Shown in pieces: positions 50,297 through 57,416 of a DNA stretch of 64,000 nucleotides. Below the pieces are notes generated by a model. The model saw only the letters and a list, made by a program, of their open reading frames with translations. It was not told the origin of the DNA and made no database searches. The position numbers and the translations under genes were made by a program. The DNA is from UBA2031 sp037189985. GTDB lineage: Bacteria > Pseudomonadota > Gammaproteobacteria > Pseudomonadales > Moraxellaceae. The DNA is taken from assembly GCA_037189985.1 (NCBI GenBank), contig JBBCJX010000020.1, forward strand, positions 186,001 to 250,000, given 5' to 3'. The first letter of the stretch is position 1. The number at the start of each line of letters is the position of its first letter.

Positions 50297-50905
50297 TTAC
50301 AGCAAAGAGCTAGTTTCGGAGGGCGCGGAAAGTCTGGATTTATCATCGGGTGCTAAGTTATCTGATGATTCTATGGGGCTAGTTATTCTGGGTTCAATTT
50401 GTCCTATTTTGGCAGCAGAGGGAATGGCAATTGAAACCCAACTGTCCTTTCCTGTTTGGACCCAGAAGGGAATATTCTCGCAATCCATGTAGCGAGCTAC
50501 GGTAAAGCGATGATTTCCATCCAGGATTAGTCCCATGTCTTTGGTGCCATGCTTGATCATGATAATGGGCGTGAGTGGTATGTTGTGAAGCCAGTTGTCT
50601 ATGACGCGTGCAATCTTCCATTGCTCATGAACTTTCTTCCAAAGCGTTTTTTTGTCATAGATTGATGGCTTGTATATTCCGTTCCAAACATCTTTAAATG
50701 GCGCGAGATACAATGTTAATCCCAGGTCTATTTCTTTCTCGTCTATATTGTTATGAATTAGTGCTTCGGGTTGAGTGTTCCATTGGGGGGTGATTTTAGG
50801 GGTATTTTTTCGATATTTCTGAACCAGTGCTTGTCTTTCATTACTTTCCTCAATCAGCTTTTTGCGGCTTTCAATAAAGTTTGCGACCTCATTTTCGTGG
50901 TTCAT
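50297..50905 (-). CDS. ParB/sulfiredoxin-like domain protein
   Basis: The 202-residue protein has a central ParB/Srx-type motif: IPLTPIIMIKHGTKDMGLILDGNHRFTVARYM, with D129-G-N-H-R-F. This corresponds to the nucleotide-binding D-G-x-H-R loop of ParB-nuclease and sulfiredoxin folds. There is no C-terminal DNA-binding domain, so it is not a partition ParB. The C-terminal 40 residues are low complexity. It is the third gene of a leftward group with the SIR2-like gene (56-bp gap) and may be its partner. Activity (CTPase, nuclease or kinase) is not known. Confidence 0.72.
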   Translation of the reverse strand: MNHENEVANFIESRKKLIEESNERQALVQKYRKNTPKITPQWNTQPEALIHNNIDEKEIDLGLTLYLAPFKDVWNGIYKPSIYDKKTLWKKVHEQWKIARVIDNWLHNIPLTPIIMIKHGTKDMGLILDGNHRFTVARYMDCENIPFWVQTGKDSWVSIAIPSAAKIGQIEPRITSPIESSDNLAPDDKSRLSAPSETSSLL

Positions 50906-50961
50906 AGATGCCTCGGCATAGTGTGCAATGAGTTTGTTAGTGGCTGCTTTAATAGTTGATT

Positions 50962-51903
50962 TCAGTCATAAAGCATTGCTGTTTCTCTTAGGAATTGATG
51001 GCAATTTAGATCAAACAAATTTATCGTTTTTATTTGGCCCTCTCTGTGGCCGATTAAACTGCAGGCTCGCTGCTGTTCAGGTGCATTCATGCCGACACAT
51101 GTGCCGGCGATGGTTCTAATCTGCACGCCGGAGGATGTCAGCTTTTGGCGGGTACAGGTTCTTTTTGTATCCAGGCGAATAAGGTTTGTTTCATCATATC
51201 CAAAGCCTAAAAATGCTATTCTTTCTGACTCGGTTAACTCGGCTCTAGCGATTTCTAAAGTTGGCTCATCTTGGCGGCCTTCTGGGATGACTTTTAGCTT
51301 TGATGCGGCGACTGCAATTCTTTCGGCATCTACAATGGATTCGTATTCAAAATAGCCTGCCTCTGACGGATATGCTGCACCGATGGTTCCATATACGTGC
51401 ACTATTTTCATTTCTTTTAACTTCTGCTCTGCCTCCGCTATTGATCTACCATAGGAGTTAGAGATGGCGGTAAGCATGAAGTGTTCAAATGATCTGTCAT
51501 AGTTGAATGTTACTATTGAATATTTTGAGAAGCTTAGGTCATCCCAGGATTCTGATTCTGAGGATATTCTATTAAAGAAATATTTATACCAGTTGTCTTC
51601 GTGATCATTTTCCAAAATTGCATGAATTCTTTCTCTTAGGAGAATTACTGCTGCAATGGCGAGTTTTCCTATCTCTGAGTATTCAGGGCGCCTGGCTAGA
51701 AAGGCATCAATTGAATTCATCTGTGATGCTTTGAATACCGACATAAATTCGGAAACTATTTTTTTTGATGCTAGCTTTTTTTCTGTGGAAAGAAATGAAA
51801 TTAGATTTTCCGAAATTAATTCTTTTCGGAGTTGGGCTCCAGTTGGGTAGCCCATGAAAAGGCTGGCGCCGGCTCCAAGAACTAGGGTTGTTTTGCCTCG
51901 CAT
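50962..51903 (-). CDS. SIR2-like (NAD-hydrolase type) protein
   Basis: The 313-residue protein has the SIR2_2 pattern. The NAD-binding loop is LVLGAGASLFMGYPTG (residues 7-22). TFNYDRSFE (catalytic-type Asn134, Asp136), HVYGTIG (His169) and FLGFGYDETN (231-240) follow. Standalone and fused SIR2-like proteins of this type deplete NAD during phage infection in several known defence systems. It has no recognisable C-terminal sensor and no zinc-finger cysteines of deacetylase sirtuins. Its start lies 1 bp after the stop of the upstream unknown gene, indicating coupling. Confidence 0.82.
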   Translation of the reverse strand: MRGKTTLVLGAGASLFMGYPTGAQLRKELISENLISFLSTEKKLASKKIVSEFMSVFKASQMNSIDAFLARRPEYSEIGKLAIAAVILLRERIHAILENDHEDNWYKYFFNRISSESESWDDLSFSKYSIVTFNYDRSFEHFMLTAISNSYGRSIAEAEQKLKEMKIVHVYGTIGAAYPSEAGYFEYESIVDAERIAVAASKLKVIPEGRQDEPTLEIARAELTESERIAFLGFGYDETNLIRLDTKRTCTRQKLTSSGVQIRTIAGTCVGMNAPEQQRACSLIGHREGQIKTINLFDLNCHQFLRETAMLYD

Positions 51904-51904
51904 T

Positions 51905-52435
51905 TTATGCCTCTCTTTTGTTGAGTTTTCTGCTGGGGCTCTTTTGATATGAATGTGCTAAAAATAGGTCATGGAGCACGAAGTTTGGGGCTGGTAGTTT
52001 TTTCCTGTTCAGGAGTCTGTGTCGGTTAACCTTGTCTAGGTGAAAATACCCTTTCAGGTCGTGAGATATGCCTTTGCGCATGGATTTGGCGGACTGAAGT
52101 CTTTTCTCTGGGGAAATTGTGCGTGATCTAACTCTGTCAGTACTCATCCATTTCTCAATATTCCTCTTGAGTTCTGGGATGGGCTTTAGGCAATAGTAAG
52201 TTTCATACGCGATCCTTGTCCTTGTCGCGCTATGGTATTTGAGGGCGGTTCTGGCGAAAATGGGGTCATTTGGGAATGCCTTCCTGATTTTTGTTCGAAG
52301 CTTGGGTAAGACTTCAGGTAATTCCTGGCTATGGTCGTAGTCCTCAAAGAAAAGAGTTACTTGATAAACCCATGGGTAGACCAGAAGTTTTTCTATGAGC
52401 TTCCGCTTAGTCTTTTCTTCGGATGATTCACTCAT
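51905..52435 (-). CDS. Unknown basic protein, first gene of the SIR2 operon
   Basis: The product has 176 residues, many Lys/Arg, and no membrane segment or signal. The N-terminal part looks alpha-beta (VYQVTLFFEDYDHSQELPEVLPKLRTKIRKAFPND; TRTRIAYETYYCLKPIPELKRNIEKW). The C-terminal part is strongly basic (RSRTISPEKRLQSAKSMRK; RHRLLNRKKL). I recognise no family; a nucleic-acid-binding role fits the charge. It is coupled to the SIR2-like gene (1-bp gap) and is preceded by a 7-bp-stem hairpin in its leader (52472-52488). Confidence 0.7.
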   Translation of the reverse strand: MSESSEEKTKRKLIEKLLVYPWVYQVTLFFEDYDHSQELPEVLPKLRTKIRKAFPNDPIFARTALKYHSATRTRIAYETYYCLKPIPELKRNIEKWMSTDRVRSRTISPEKRLQSAKSMRKGISHDLKGYFHLDKVNRHRLLNRKKLPAPNFVLHDLFLAHSYQKSPSRKLNKREA

Positions 52436-52971
52436 GCACTTATTATTTTATTCGCTAAATAAATTCAGGACGGGAGCCTAAGGCTCCCTCTCTCTTCCTA
52501 GGAACTACATGCTCAATGATGGCAAGAGATGGGGGTTGATGCCGCATTGTTTTGCCTCTCAAACCCTTGCCGGTCTTGGCTTTTGGGGCAAGCCCATATG
52601 GTTGGTTCTGGAGTAAGGAATTTATCTCACTTTGGCTTACTTGTGCGGTGGCTTTTGGAAATACAGGGGGGGGAGGGGTGGGAGGCTAAGCAAATAGGTG
52701 CTGGTGCCGGGAGGGGCTATAGGTCTAGGAGCCGTTAAAACCCGGGGTTGGGGCTTGGGTGATGCGATCTGCCTGGGGTGGTACACCCCTACAGGGTTGA
52801 ATATACCCCTGCTTTATAGGGGCTTTGGCGCCTGTTATGAGTTGGTCTAGAAAGACTGCTGACACGCGTATCTGGACACTGTTTTCTAGGTTGCCTGGAG
52901 CAGCCAGATGTGAGGGTTTAGAGAGTTTTTTTTGAAAAATTAAATCTCATACCTGCTCCTCTAGGTGGCTC
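52436..52971. other. 536-bp non-coding region with three hairpins
   Basis: I find no convincing gene. Three short perfect hairpins are present: GGGAGCC-TAA-GGCTCCC (52472-52488), GGGGTG-GTA-CACCCC (52775-52789) and CCCCT-n7-AGGGG (52806-52822). The first lies 37 bp before the start of the unknown/SIR2 operon and has an AT-rich stretch between, so it could be a leader or operator. A 69-codon rightward frame (52529-52738) is Gly/Arg-rich and lacks a ribosome site. The region may contain the operon promoter or a small RNA. Confidence 0.5.
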
Positions 52972-53922
52972 TTACTTCAGCTTCATAACTCTTGGTAGCT
53001 GGGGGGCAGCAATTGCTTGGAAGATAAACGCATTCCTAGGGGCTCCGGTGGTCGTTTCATAAGGGCCGATCTTTAACAGTCGTAAATACAAGCCCTCTAG
53101 GCTGGAGCCTTCGCTAAGTGGTGCATCATTCCCGAAGTCAATTAGTACAGGGGTGGAGTCGGTGACTGAGGAGGCCAGAGCTTTATTGCCAAAACTTTGG
53201 ATAACCACATAGTCGTCTTCACCGTCTGCGTATACCAAATAGCCTATGTATTGGGTGGGTAGGCGGGCTTCGCTTGTGAGTGGACGGAGCCCTTTAAGAT
53301 ATCCCTTCATGCCCTTGGTTTTGACGTAGTCCTTGATCTTCGTCTCGCCAATTTGGGTATCTGACAACATGCAGATTGAGCTGTTACCGACAGAGTACTT
53401 TGGCTTCCAATGGGATGAGGCCGCCTTTGCTCTAGATTTTATGTCTGCAACTGCATTGCTGAATAGGTCTGGGCCTTTTTCGGCTTGGATGGCTTGTAGT
53501 GTCAGTATTGGGGTTAAGCCAAGCGGCTTGAGCTGAAGGCAGTCCTTGTGATCTTGTGCGCCGGAGTCAAATTGATGCTTTACAAGGTCATAGCCATATT
53601 GGCGTTGAAGCTTTTCTAGTGTTGTTGTGCCCAGAGACTTAAGTTCGTCGCTGTATTTCTTAGGGGCTAGGCCCTCTTTGTTCGTAATGGCTGCCTCTAA
53701 CAAGTCGCTTTTTAGGAATGTAAGCGCAAAATCATCTCCATCATGACTTCTAGGTGTAGCTCGGAGCTTGGAGGACGCGTTGCATTCCATGCTTAAGGGA
53801 TGACATTCACTCTCCCGGGATTCGGTTGCATGAGCAAAGGAGGCAATGGCCCCGGAGAGAAGGATGCATTTCCATAGGTTTGGGTGGGCCTTGGTTTTAT
53901 ATGTGCTAGTCCGAGGGCTCAT
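52972..53922 (-). CDS. Exported hypothetical protein
   Basis: The 316-residue product has an N-terminal signal-type segment (NLWKCILLSGAIASFAHA) after a basic leader. The mature part has four to five cysteines (ESECHPLSMECNA, DCLQLKP, SSICMLS) that could form disulfides. It also contains YGYDLVKHQFDSG and YIGYLVYADGEDDYVVIQSFG. No family is recognised. It is the only clearly exported cargo protein in this island. A TTATTCC-rich leader precedes it and the XRE regulator is divergent. Confidence 0.7.
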   Translation of the reverse strand: MSPRTSTYKTKAHPNLWKCILLSGAIASFAHATESRESECHPLSMECNASSKLRATPRSHDGDDFALTFLKSDLLEAAITNKEGLAPKKYSDELKSLGTTTLEKLQRQYGYDLVKHQFDSGAQDHKDCLQLKPLGLTPILTLQAIQAEKGPDLFSNAVADIKSRAKAASSHWKPKYSVGNSSICMLSDTQIGETKIKDYVKTKGMKGYLKGLRPLTSEARLPTQYIGYLVYADGEDDYVVIQSFGNKALASSVTDSTPVLIDFGNDAPLSEGSSLEGLYLRLLKIGPYETTTGAPRNAFIFQAIAAPQLPRVMKLK

Positions 53923-54001
53923 TTTTATTCCTTGGTTTGGTCAGCCTGAAAGCTAATCATAGTATGTAGAATCAGGGTATGCAGAACAAGACCATTCGGG
54001 G

Positions 54002-54244
54002 ATGCCAATCTATCCCCAAGAGTGTGCTCTCGTAGCAGTATTTGCCCAGAATGTTCGGAGGCAAAGGTTGGCGCTCGGACTGTCTCAGGAGGAGTTAGCT
54101 GAGCGGGCAGGAGTCCACCGTACCTATATAGGTATGCTGGAGAGGGAGGAAAAGAACGTAACTATCTACAATATTGAGCGCATTGCTGAGGCTCTTGGGT
54201 TGGAGCCATATAAGCTCCTAGTACCCGCCCGTTCTAGGTCCTAA
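54002..54244 (+). CDS. XRE-family helix-turn-helix regulator
   Basis: The 80-residue single-domain regulator reads FAQNVRRQRLALGLSQEELAERAGVHRTYIGMLEREEKNVTIYNIERIAEALGLEP, a canonical Cro/C1 helix-turn-helix. Such small regulators control integration or cargo genes on mobile elements. It diverges from the exported-protein gene, and its last 11 bp overlap the 3' end of the convergent integrase gene. Confidence 0.93.
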   Translation: MPIYPQECALVAVFAQNVRRQRLALGLSQEELAERAGVHRTYIGMLEREEKNVTIYNIERIAEALGLEPYKLLVPARSRS

Positions 54245-55730
54245 AGCCAAACTTCACGCTTCTAATGGCCTCTAGCTTTTGTTCCATGCTGGGGCCAGCA
54301 GAGTATGTGTCATAAGTGATGTGATTGATTCTGTGCCCGGTAAGGTAGGCCACAGTCGTATAGGGCGTGTTGGCATGCCGCAGCATGTCGGTGAATGTCT
54401 TCCTAAGGCTATGAAAGACTTGCTTCGGGCCAAAGCCAAGCCGCTTCTTTAGCGTACCAAATCTCTTTCCCAGAGCATTAAGGCGTTCACCATTCTGATT
54501 GGCTGGGCCGGGGAACAGATAGCCATCGGGGGAGGTTGCCAGCCTATTTTCAATAATTGCCACGATGTCATTGTGAAAGGGGAGTTCGCGCTTTCCTGCT
54601 TCAGACTTGGCTTCAATAACCTTAAAGCTGAAAGGCCTGCTATCCTTGAAGGTTATAGAGTCTGAGTTAATACGTCCTATTTCTTCCAGCCGACAGCCTG
54701 TGTAAGCTCCAATCGCAATGGCGTCAGCTAGATCAATGTCGCCTCTCTCGGTGGCCGCTTGGTGCAAAAGCTCTGCCTCTTCAGGGGAGAAGGGAATATA
54801 GCCACCCTCGGTGTCAGAGGTTCCTGTTTTCGGAAGGTCATGCCTTAGAAAGGGGCTTTCCATTCCGCGATAGCTCTCTTTCCAAGCCTTGTCATACTTG
54901 ATTGCCCAGCTCCAGAAGCTGTTTCCAGCAAAGATATACTGCTGTTTGGTCGCTGGCGCGCGATCCAGGGATTCCAGAAAGAGGTCAACGGTGTCGAAAT
55001 CTAAGGGCAGGCCACTACTTTCCAGAAACTTTCCAATCTTTGTCATCTGTGATTTCAGTTGAGAGATGGTTTTCGGGACAATCCCCTTCCTTTCGGCTAG
55101 GTACGTGGCGAACCTCTCAAGGCGGGAAGTGGTAAATGGTGATTTCGGCTTAAATGCGGAAGGGGAGCCAATGATCTCAAAGGTTTCCTTGGTTTTTGCA
55201 TCGGAAAGGCCGTATTTCTTGGCAAGCAGGGCTGCGTCAAAGTAGCCAAGAGTATTTGCAAGCTCCTTTCGTAGCAGCAGCTTGGCCTCAACATCAGAGG
55301 CCTGGGTCAGGGTCTCCATGGTCCAGAGCAGGTGCTGTTTAAGGGCTGCTCCTATATCGGCCTCAAGGCTGCCTTGCTCTACGGCCAGAGCTATAAGCTC
55401 AGGAATTCGAGCCAGCTCTTGGGCTCCTATATCCTCAGGAGGCTCTTCCCCAACGGCAATCAGGGCGGCTTCTTTTCTCAAGCCGGCCACCTCATAACCA
55501 GACTCTTGCGCCTGTTCTCGCCAAGTGTCTCCGGCCTGCCGACTCTTTGCCTCTGCAAAGAGGCTTTTCCACTCTGCCAAGATGGCGAGCTTTTTCACGT
55601 TGGCTTCGGACTTAGACCCTGTCTTGAGGCTCTTCGTGAGCACTCTGCGGCCGATGGCATTACGCAATTCTTCCGGCACATCCAGGCGGACATGCCATGT
55701 GCCATTTTTTAAGACGAGAAGGTCTGGCAT
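54234..55730 (-). CDS. Tyrosine-type site-specific integrase of the island
   Basis: The 498-residue integrase starts MPDLLVLKNGTWHVRLDVPEELRNAIG (DUF6538-like arm-binding domain), followed by a SAM-like core-binding domain near 200-300. The catalytic domain has IGAYTGCRLEEIGRI (first Arg), HSLRKTFTDMLRH (His-x-x-Arg) and LTGHRINHITYDTYS (His and nucleophile Tyr). It lies 117 bp from the right attachment repeat. That is the usual place for an integrase that acts on the tRNA-Ser 3' end. Confidence 0.94.
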   Translation of the reverse strand: MPDLLVLKNGTWHVRLDVPEELRNAIGRRVLTKSLKTGSKSEANVKKLAILAEWKSLFAEAKSRQAGDTWREQAQESGYEVAGLRKEAALIAVGEEPPEDIGAQELARIPELIALAVEQGSLEADIGAALKQHLLWTMETLTQASDVEAKLLLRKELANTLGYFDAALLAKKYGLSDAKTKETFEIIGSPSAFKPKSPFTTSRLERFATYLAERKGIVPKTISQLKSQMTKIGKFLESSGLPLDFDTVDLFLESLDRAPATKQQYIFAGNSFWSWAIKYDKAWKESYRGMESPFLRHDLPKTGTSDTEGGYIPFSPEEAELLHQAATERGDIDLADAIAIGAYTGCRLEEIGRINSDSITFKDSRPFSFKVIEAKSEAGKRELPFHNDIVAIIENRLATSPDGYLFPGPANQNGERLNALGKRFGTLKKRLGFGPKQVFHSLRKTFTDMLRHANTPYTTVAYLTGHRINHITYDTYSAGPSMEQKLEAIRSVKFGFRT

Positions 55731-55846
55731 TGCTCAATTTTTAATCGTGGTGGACAGGTAAGTTCTACCTCGATATTCTACCCAAAATCAGGCCTAAGTG
55801 CCCGTTTTCAAAGGGTTTCAAAGGCTTGGCTGACGGATACGGAGAG

Positions 55847-55863
55847 TCCCTCCCTCTCCGCCA
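55847..55863 (+). repeat. attR of island I / left end of the inner remnant
   Basis: An exact 17-bp copy of the tRNA-Ser 3' end, followed by a hairpin AAGCCCTTGA / TCAGGGGCTT and TTTTT (55878-55913) resembling the terminator after the true tRNA. Confidence 0.85.
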
Positions 55864-55900
55864 AATGCTCAAAAAATAAGCCCTTGATTCCTTTATGGTT

Positions 55901-56366
55901 TCAGGGGCTTTTTGTTTTCTGGATTGATGCCGTGTCGAAAAAGTGTCGCACGGGGCAGAGCAACACTGCATCTTGCAAGTGATCAGGCGACAAATGTGCA
56001 TAGCGCATTGTCATCGCCAACGAGGAATGCCCCAGAATCTTTTGCAGCGTGAGGATGTTTCCCCCCATTCATCATGAAGTGACTGGCGAAGGTATGCCGC
56101 AGCACATGGGAGGATTGTCCAGGCGGAAGGGTGAGGGCAGAGCCACGAATCGCCTTGTCAAAACTGCTCATACAGTTGGAGAACGGGCCATACTCCATCA
56201 AGTGTGCATGTATCTGCCGGTGAAGATCAGGAGCAATGGGAACAGCCCGACGCCTCTTTGATTTTGTATAACAAACTCAACAATCCAGTCACGGACACGA
56301 TCAGGCGTCAGGGATTGAGCCTCACCCCAGCGGCAGCCGGTAGCAAGGTATATGGTGGCGACCATA
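55901..56366 (-). pseudogene. P2-type phage integrase, frameshifted C-terminal fragment
   Basis: Reading leftward through three frames gives a continuous P2-like catalytic domain. YLATGCRWGEAQSL holds the first Arg. TKSKRRRAVPIAPDLHRQIHAHL comes after one frameshift near 56270. HVLRHTFASHFMMNGG carries the His/Arg pair, and after a second shift in a G6A3 run (about 56062-56071) ILTLQKILGHSSLAMTMRYAHLSPDHLQDAV supplies the Tyr. The N-terminal half is gone, replaced by the DUF922 gene ending at 56368. It cannot make a working integrase. Confidence 0.85.
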
Positions 56367-56367
56367 A

Positions 56368-57087
56368 CTATCGAGAGTAACTGGCAATATCAGCTCCTTG
56401 TGTACGGCCGTGGCCAGTCTCATGGTCATACTGTCTGTCTAAATCCCTATACTTAGCAAGAACACCTTTGAATCTCATGTTTGCTATTGGGCCAAGAGCA
56501 CCACAGGATTTTTGGCGAGGAATCCTTAAGAGCAATTCTTCAACTTCCTTCGCCGCTAGGTTGCCATGGTTGCCGTGACCTTGCTCATGCAGAAACAGGC
56601 GAGCGTAGTATCTGTCAAATGTCTGTATGACATCTTGAGGGAGTGTATTCCTATTCCCCAAGCGGGGCATTGTGTAGGTAATAGACACCTTTGTATCCAC
56701 GGATTTTATCCAGCACTCACCATTAGATACCCAAGTCTTGTAGTTCCATTTGACATTCCAGCTTGCGTTACCCAGAAAGGGTTTGCCATTAGCTCTAATA
56801 GGAGTGCTGGCAAATGCCGCTCTATTAAGGTCACGTCGGGATGAAGGATAGATATCGTAATAAACGAAGGTCACAGAGGTGTCAGAGATATTAAGTGTGA
56901 CAGGCTTGGGCGTAGTGGACTGATAAATAGTCGCTTCCCTAGGGGGTATGACGGATGCGCCTTCACGAGGCGCATCCGAAAAATGAACAATGCCACTTGC
57001 ATCCTTCCATTGATAAATCTCAGCCTCAGAAACGACTGGTATAGCCCAGAGGACTGGCGAAAAAATAATCAGAAGGAGTCTGGACAT
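56368..57087 (-). CDS. DUF4124-DUF922 putative periplasmic metalloprotease
   Basis: The 239-residue protein has a signal peptide (LLLIIFSPVLWAIPVVSEA), a DUF4124-like N-terminal segment (EIYQWKDASGIVHFSDAPREG, residues 23-43) and a DUF922 domain containing HEQGHGNHG (His167, His171), a zinc-protease-like motif. DUF922 proteins are predicted secreted Zn proteases. It sits alone inside the older element remnant, its 3' end fused to the broken integrase. The start at 57087 is chosen for the signal peptide; the open frame upstream runs into tRNA-like DNA. Confidence 0.82.
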   Translation of the reverse strand: MSRLLLIIFSPVLWAIPVVSEAEIYQWKDASGIVHFSDAPREGASVIPPREATIYQSTTPKPVTLNISDTSVTFVYYDIYPSSRRDLNRAAFASTPIRANGKPFLGNASWNVKWNYKTWVSNGECWIKSVDTKVSITYTMPRLGNRNTLPQDVIQTFDRYYARLFLHEQGHGNHGNLAAKEVEELLLRIPRQKSCGALGPIANMRFKGVLAKYRDLDRQYDHETGHGRTQGADIASYSR

Positions 57088-57416
57088 AACAGGAGCAGAG
57101 TAGACAGTAGTCCAAATGCTCGCAGACCTACGCGAAGGAATCATCCGTATATCTACGGACAGTGTCGAAAAGGAGTCGAAAAGCCAGTGGAAGAAAGGGG
57201 AGGGCAGTGGAAAGATAGGACGGCTAACTTGCTGATAAAAAAGGGGTAGTGTAAAAAACGCCCCTTTGGCCGGAGGCGAGACGGGTTCAAATCCCTCCTT
57301 CATCAGCCATATCCAAGAAGTCCCGCCCATGCGGGGCTTTTTGTTTGCAGCGGTTGGCTAGGCGGTCCGCATGTATAATCCCGCACGTTTTCCCGTTCTT
57401 GTCTCCGGATACAGTC
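57088..57416. other. 329-bp region: decayed att site, terminator, gltX promoter
   Basis: It contains the decayed tRNA 3'-end copy (57283-57312), a hairpin AAGTCCCGC / GCGGGGCTT with TTTTT (57318-57342) that is probably the original tRNA-Ser terminator, and a TATAAT box at 57374-57379 for gltX. The part from 57100 to 57280 shows no gene. Confidence 0.6.
57283..57312 (+). repeat. Decayed tRNA-Ser 3'-end copy (ancestral att site)
   Basis: GGGTTCAAATCCCTCC (57283-57298) is identical to tRNA-Ser 47235-47250, and GCCATAT (57306-57312) matches 47257-47263. The bases between differ. It is the distal boundary of the older element. Confidence 0.7.

Larger units (their letters stand above)
47261..55863. 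mobile_element. Integrated genomic island (8.6 kb) at tRNA-Ser
   Basis: The segment is bounded by the 17-bp tRNA-derived direct repeats at 47244-47260 and 55847-55863. It carries a tyrosine integrase at its right end reading inward and an XRE regulator. It is visibly richer in A+T than the flanks between 48.2 and 53.9 kb. Near both ends the 11-mer TTCTACCCAAA recurs (47326-47336 and 55776-55786), possibly integrase arm sites. There are no phage structural, plasmid conjugation or replication genes that I recognise, so it is a small integrative island of unknown mobility. Confidence 0.85.
55864..57312. mobile_element. Remnant of an older element integrated at the same tRNA-Ser site
   Basis: Between the exact repeat at 55847-55863 and a decayed tRNA 3' end at 57283-57312 lie a frameshifted P2-type integrase and one intact exported-protein gene. 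The arrangement indicates that an earlier element occupied the tRNA-Ser site before island I inserted beside it. Confidence 0.7.

Noticed and set aside
50297..50905. Plasmid-type ParB partition protein
   Set aside because: Only the DGNHRF nucleotide-binding core is present. There is no helix-turn-helix domain, ParA partner or parS-like repeat nearby.
52529..52738. 69-codon rightward frame in the island gap
   Set aside because: Gly/Arg-rich low-complexity product, no ribosome site, and surrounded by hairpins in a non-coding stretch.
55983..56201. 72-codon leftward frame as a separate small gene
   Set aside because: Its first two-thirds are the middle of a P2-type integrase and the rest is out of frame, so it is part of the pseudogene.
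47261..57312. Complete prophage
   Set aside because: Although integrases and a phage-type regulator are present, I see no capsid, tail, terminase, lysis or replication genes.
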